Positions 21,765 to 26,014 of a stretch of DNA of 26,014 nucleotides are shown one piece after another; positions within the stretch are counted from its first letter, which is position 1; the number at the start of each line of letters is the position of its first letter. This DNA is from Tetrahymena elliotti 4EA (taxonomy: Eukaryota > Ciliophora > Oligohymenophorea > Hymenostomatida > Tetrahymenidae), in NCBI GenBank assembly GCA_000231825.2, contig JH720326.1:460241-486254 (forward strand). Reading direction: 5' to 3'. Below the pieces are notes generated by a model, which ran no database searches, was not told where the DNA came from, and was given only the letters and a program-made list of their open reading frames with translations. A program made the position numbers and the translations under genes.

Positions 21765-24700
21765 CAGTTAATCAATAGGTGTAATTGGCACATAAAATTT
21801 GAGTCATAGTATATCCAGATGCACTAATGTCTCACTTTTAACAATTTATTTAGAGTAAAAAATAAAATTTTCTTTAAAATTTTAGGAAATACATTCTTTT
21901 AAAAATGAATGAAAAAAAAATGCAAAGTTTTATTCTGAAATAAAATAGCTGATTCAAATAATTAATAAATCAATCAACAAATGTTTTTAAATACAATTAA
22001 TAATTTTTTGCTTTAAAATGTTAAAAAAGTGATAATAAAATTTGTTCTTAGAGTGCATTTCTTTTAGGAACTGCTTTAATGATCTGTAAAAATATTTCAG
22101 AATTATCATTATACCTAAGGTAATACTTATTTTTTAAATAAATATCTTAAAATATTTTCAATTTTATCCTATGAACTACAGCGTACTTTAAACATTATTT
22201 TACTCCTCTTTTTATGTAATCAAACATTTTAAATATTATTAAAGTGATAATTATATTGGCTCATCAGGAATTTAAGGATTGCTTTCTGAATTAAAATAGT
22301 TGAATAAGCTCTAAATTTTAAGACTCGGTCTTGGGTAATTAATTAATTATCTTTTTAAGAATTTCATTAATTTCAGGCAAAATATTTTCCTTTTCGATAT
22401 TTTTCTGATAGTTTTTTTTTTGAATAATTAGATAATAATTTACCAATTAAGAAATAATTTTATAGGTGAAAAAGGAGCATAAGAAGTGGGCATTTCTTTG
22501 TAAAAATGCATTAATATCTCAACTTTATAATTATTTCTTAAGTAATTAATTTAAGTGAATTAGTTAAATGACTTTTAAGAAACAAAATTAACAATAAATT
22601 TGTATTGATGACTGACTATTGCAAGCAATTGAATTTATTTATTTTTTATTTTTTACTAGTTTAATCTAAAATGTATTTAATAAATTATATATTTTATTAA
22701 TAGCAATAATTAATTAGGGCAAAAAGGAGTGTAAAATATTTGCTCTTTTCTACTAATGTTATCTAGCCTTGCAAATTTAACTCTTAATCTCGAGTATAAT
22801 TATTTCTATTTTATAATGGTTTCTAAAAAAAATACTATTTCATTAAAACTTTTGAATGATTTAAATATTTACAAATTATGTTAAAATAAAAATAGCTCTA
22901 ATTTAATAGGAGCAAATGGTGTTTCTATAATAGGTACTGAATTATCTAAATGTTCCAATCTCTCAACTTTGGTGCTCTTTCTTAAGTAATACATTCATTT
23001 TCTTATTTTTTTAGTTTTATTTAAATATCCTCTCACATATATCTAAATATTTAAAAGAATAAATTATTATTTTATAAAAAATTTATTTGATGTAATTTCA
23101 ATAAAAGTGAGAATAAAATTGATGCAAAAGGTGTAAAAGATATTGGGTCATCTTTATCTAAATGCAGAAATCTCTTGACTTTGACTCTCAATCTTGAGTA
23201 TAACTTATTCTTTTAAATTATGATATATTTTCACTATTTATATTTCTGTTTTTAATATATTTTTGGCTAAATTTAGCCTGGCAAACTAACTCCTTTTAAA
23301 TAAGTTTTTAGCAATTGGAGAGAATATTTTTTGTTAGTTATTTAATTGGAACTTTAAGTTAAACTTTACAAATAATTTTATCTAATTCAATATTTTTTAA
23401 CACATTTTTAAAAAATATCAAATTAAAAGCTAAAATAAAATTGATGATTAGGGTATTTCAGCCATAGGTTCTGGTCTTGCTAAAAGTACAACTCTCTCAA
23501 CTTTGGCTCTCTTTGTTTAGTAAAGATATATTTATTTTATTTATTCCAATTGTTAATTTCCAAAAAAAATGAGTTAATATTCTACTTGTCTGAAAATCAA
23601 GATTTTCCTTATTTTATTTTAATTTAAAAAAAAAATAATTATTTTTTTTAAAAATGTTTAGAAATAATTAAATTAAAGCTCAAGGGGCAACTCAATTGGG
23701 GATTGAATTATCAAATTGTACAAATCTTTAAAACTTAACTCTTTCACTAAAGTATGAAAACTCAATTTTATGAATTACATTTGTGAAAGCTAAGAATGAA
23801 CCAACAAACAAATTAATTTTTTTCCTTAAAATTTTAAAGGCAAATGAAATAGTATTATTTATTGATTAATTGCTTTATTTAGATATTTTAAAGTTTCTAC
23901 AAATGTATTCTGATCTTTTTTTATTTTTTTGAATATTTTTTACATTTTAGAAATATTTTTAAAAATAAAAGTGAAAACTAAATTGATGATAATGCAGGTT
24001 TATCTGGATTGGTTTCTGGTTTATAAAAATGTAGAAAACTCTCAAAATTAAATCTTGATCTTTAGTAATAACATTTTTAAAATAGCAGTTCAAATTTTTA
24101 TTTAATTATTAGAAATTGCTAAAATTTATTTACAAGAATTATTTACTTTTCATTTTTTCATAAAGAAATTTAACTAGCAAGCAAGCAAGCTACTATTAAA
24201 CAGATTTCTTTATGAATGCTTTATGTTTACAAAAATTAAATTGTTTATTAAAAAAAGTAATATTTCATTGCATGATGGGTGTGCTAAAAAGTTAGGATCT
24301 GCTCTAGCAAAATGTATAAATCTGACAACTTTATCTCTCTTTTTTCTGTAAAAATAAATAGTCTTCTTTAAAAAGTTTGTTAAAATTGATATTTACTGAC
24401 TTTTATTTGAAAAAACCTACCACTTTAAAATAGATTCTTTATTCTTTTTATTTACAAAGTGAATATCCAATGAGCGAAAAGAGTGCTTCAGATTTATGTT
24501 CTTCTTTTTAAAAGCTAACTTAACTATCAACTTTAGTACTTTATATTCAGTAATAACACAAATTATTTACATTTCTATTTCATTTTTATAAAACAATTTA
24601 ATTGTTTGGAATTTATTTTTTTTAATTTGCTATTAATGTTTTATAATAATATTTTGTTAAACATGATGTACACTAATATTGTTTTTTAAAAATAACTAAA

Positions 24701-25130
24701 AAGAGGAAAATAAATAGGAGCTAATGGTGTCTCAAAAGCCGTCTCTGCTCTAGCTAAATGCTCTAATATCAAGAATTTAACTCTAAATCTCAAGTAAAAA
24801 TGAATTTATTTCTGCAATATAAGCAAGATATTATTTTTTGATAAGGTATTAAGTTAATATTAAAATTAAAATAATTTATTATTCAAAAGGAGTAATAAAA
24901 TTGGAACAATCGGAGCCTCAGAATTAGGCTTTGCTTTTTAAAATTTTACTAATCTTCAATGCTTGACTCTCTTCCTTTAGTAAAACAACTTAATTTATAA
25001 ATATTTTGTTATTATTATTTTTATTTTAATCCTTAAATAGATATAATCAAATAGATGACAAAGGTGGCCTTGATTTAGTATATGCTTTATCATAGAATTA
25101 TCATCTTTCTGTTTTAAGGTTATTCCTTGG
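21765..25130 (+). repeat. Fifteen tandem single-LRR exons
   Basis: Exons: 21765-21854, 22030-22119, 22245-22334, 22452-22541, 22704-22793, 22896-22985, 23108-23197, 23430-23519, 23662-23751, 23972-24064, 24258-24347, 24460-24549, 24704-24793, 24890-24979, 25041-25130. All are 90 nt except 23972-24064 (93 nt). Each starts after AG with the third base of a codon and ends two bases into the next, so every intron is phase 2. Introns are 61 to 232 nt. The most divergent repeats are in the exons from 24258 and 24460, where the NxIG start is lost. Joining exons at 23519/23662 and 24979/25041 creates TAA, which reads as Gln in this code. Confidence 0.85.
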
Positions 25131-25359
25131 GTAAATAAATATTTACTTTAATAAAATATTGAAATGACTTTTCAAAAAAAAAAAATTTAAATAAAATAGT
25201 TGTTACCTAACTAAAAAAATAAAAGTATTAATTTTTAGTTTTTATTTAAAAATTAAACTTTTATCAAATAAAAGGTGCAATAGTTTAGTTTTAAAATCTC
25301 AATTAAGACTTAAGGTCCTTAAAATGATTAAATTAGTAATCATGGAAGTTAGAATATGA
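21765..25359 (+). CDS. Leucine-rich-repeat protein (RNI-like), 5' end unresolved
   Basis: Sixteen exons can be followed to TGA at 25357-25359. The first 15 each encode one LRR of 30 residues with consensus (N/D/E)NxIGxxGxxxLGxxLxKCxNLxxLxLxL plus the residue split by the intron. Clear examples are IGANGVSIIGTELSKCSNL (exon from 22896) and IDAKGVKDIGSSLSKCRNL (exon from 23108). The pattern matches ribonuclease-inhibitor-type LRRs, which stack into a horseshoe used for protein binding. The last exon (25275-25359) gives a basic, hydrophobic tail ending MIKLVIMEVRI. At least 479 residues are visible; no kinase or other domain is seen in this part. Such LRR proteins form large families in ciliates. 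The partner is unknown. Confidence 0.85.
24177..24190 (+). repeat. Short GCAA microsatellite in an LRR-gene intron
   Basis: Three GCAA units plus GC lie in the intron between the exons ending at 24064 and starting at 24258. It is too short for any claim beyond a simple repeat. Confidence 0.6.
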
Positions 25360-26014
25360 TAGAAGATAGACAAATATTTTAACAAAATATTTTTGAAAAA
25401 TAGGCAAAAATTTAATGATAGTATTCATAAATTAGCATACTGTATTATACAATATACCATATTTTATATATATTCTGCAAATCCTTATTAATTAAGGCCA
25501 AAAAAATTTTTTTCAGAAATTATGATCTTAATATCTTTTCTCCTAAAACAGCAATAACCATATTTTTAATTCACAAAAGTCTAGATTAAATATAAACACA
25601 ATTAATAAAACAGAAAATTTATTGAGTTTATTTTATAAATTATTTCAATTATCATTATTAAATAAAGAAAAATCTTGAAAACCATCAACAAACTGTAATA
25701 TTTTTGCTTTAATTATCTTTGAATTTATTTTAAATTTTATAAAAAAAATAAGAAAACAGATAAAAAATTTTGATTAAGATTGATCAATATGTTTAGACAT
25801 TCAAATAACAATTTTATTTGTTTTTAGATTCAATATTAAGATGTAATTTATGTGTGATAGATAACCATTAAATTATTTAAAGGCAATTAATGTCTGCTAA
25901 TTTAATATTAAATGATAATGTAACTAATCTTTTTGCTTTGATAAGTTTTGATCTTATTCTTTAACTACCTACTTTGCTAATATTATTGGTCCTTTTAAAG
26001 AATTATAAAATAAA
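25360..26014. other. 3' flank of the LRR gene
   Basis: AT-rich DNA with no LRR-like exon, no long Gln-rich frame on either strand and no RNA gene that I can recognise. It presumably contains the 3' untranslated region of the LRR transcript next to 25360. Confidence 0.6.

Overview
The window reads as nuclear DNA of an oligohymenophorean ciliate, most like Tetrahymena or a close relative. It is extremely AT-rich, and every convincing reading frame runs through dozens of TAA and TAG codons and ends only at TGA. That is the ciliate code in which TAA and TAG mean glutamine. Under the standard code almost nothing is visible; under the ciliate code four protein genes appear. No tRNA, rRNA, CRISPR array, telomere repeat or chromosome-breakage motif was recognised.

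Layout. (1) 1-6624, minus: an intron-free, giant VLIG/URGCP-like GTPase, 2208 codons seen, with the C-terminus running off the left edge. (2) 6625-11363: a long AT-rich stretch without an intact gene. It holds a candidate pogo/Tc1-type miniature inverted-repeat element and a short decayed copy of the C-terminal part of gene 1. (3) 11364-15501, minus: a four-exon gene for an 1179-residue Gln/Asn-rich protein with a C-terminal GYF domain. (4) 15502-17442: spacer with a GACT microsatellite. (5) 17443-20607, minus: an intron-free, 1054-residue cation channel with a cyclic-nucleotide-binding domain, an unusual pore and a CCHC zinc-knuckle-like motif. (6) 20608-21764: spacer between divergent genes, holding the uncertain 5' part of gene 7. 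(7) 21765-25359, plus: a leucine-rich-repeat gene built from 15 successive exons of 90 nt (one of 93), each encoding exactly one repeat, with every intron in phase 2, then a short terminal exon. (8) 25360-26014: non-coding.

The genes do not form an obvious pathway; ciliate genes are transcribed singly. The most striking features are the one-repeat-per-exon LRR gene, the giant GTPase with a gene relic upstream of it, and the channel with a non-GYG filter plus a CCHC motif. Splice sites were assigned by eye from GT/AG borders, repeat alignment and frame continuity, so they are predictions.
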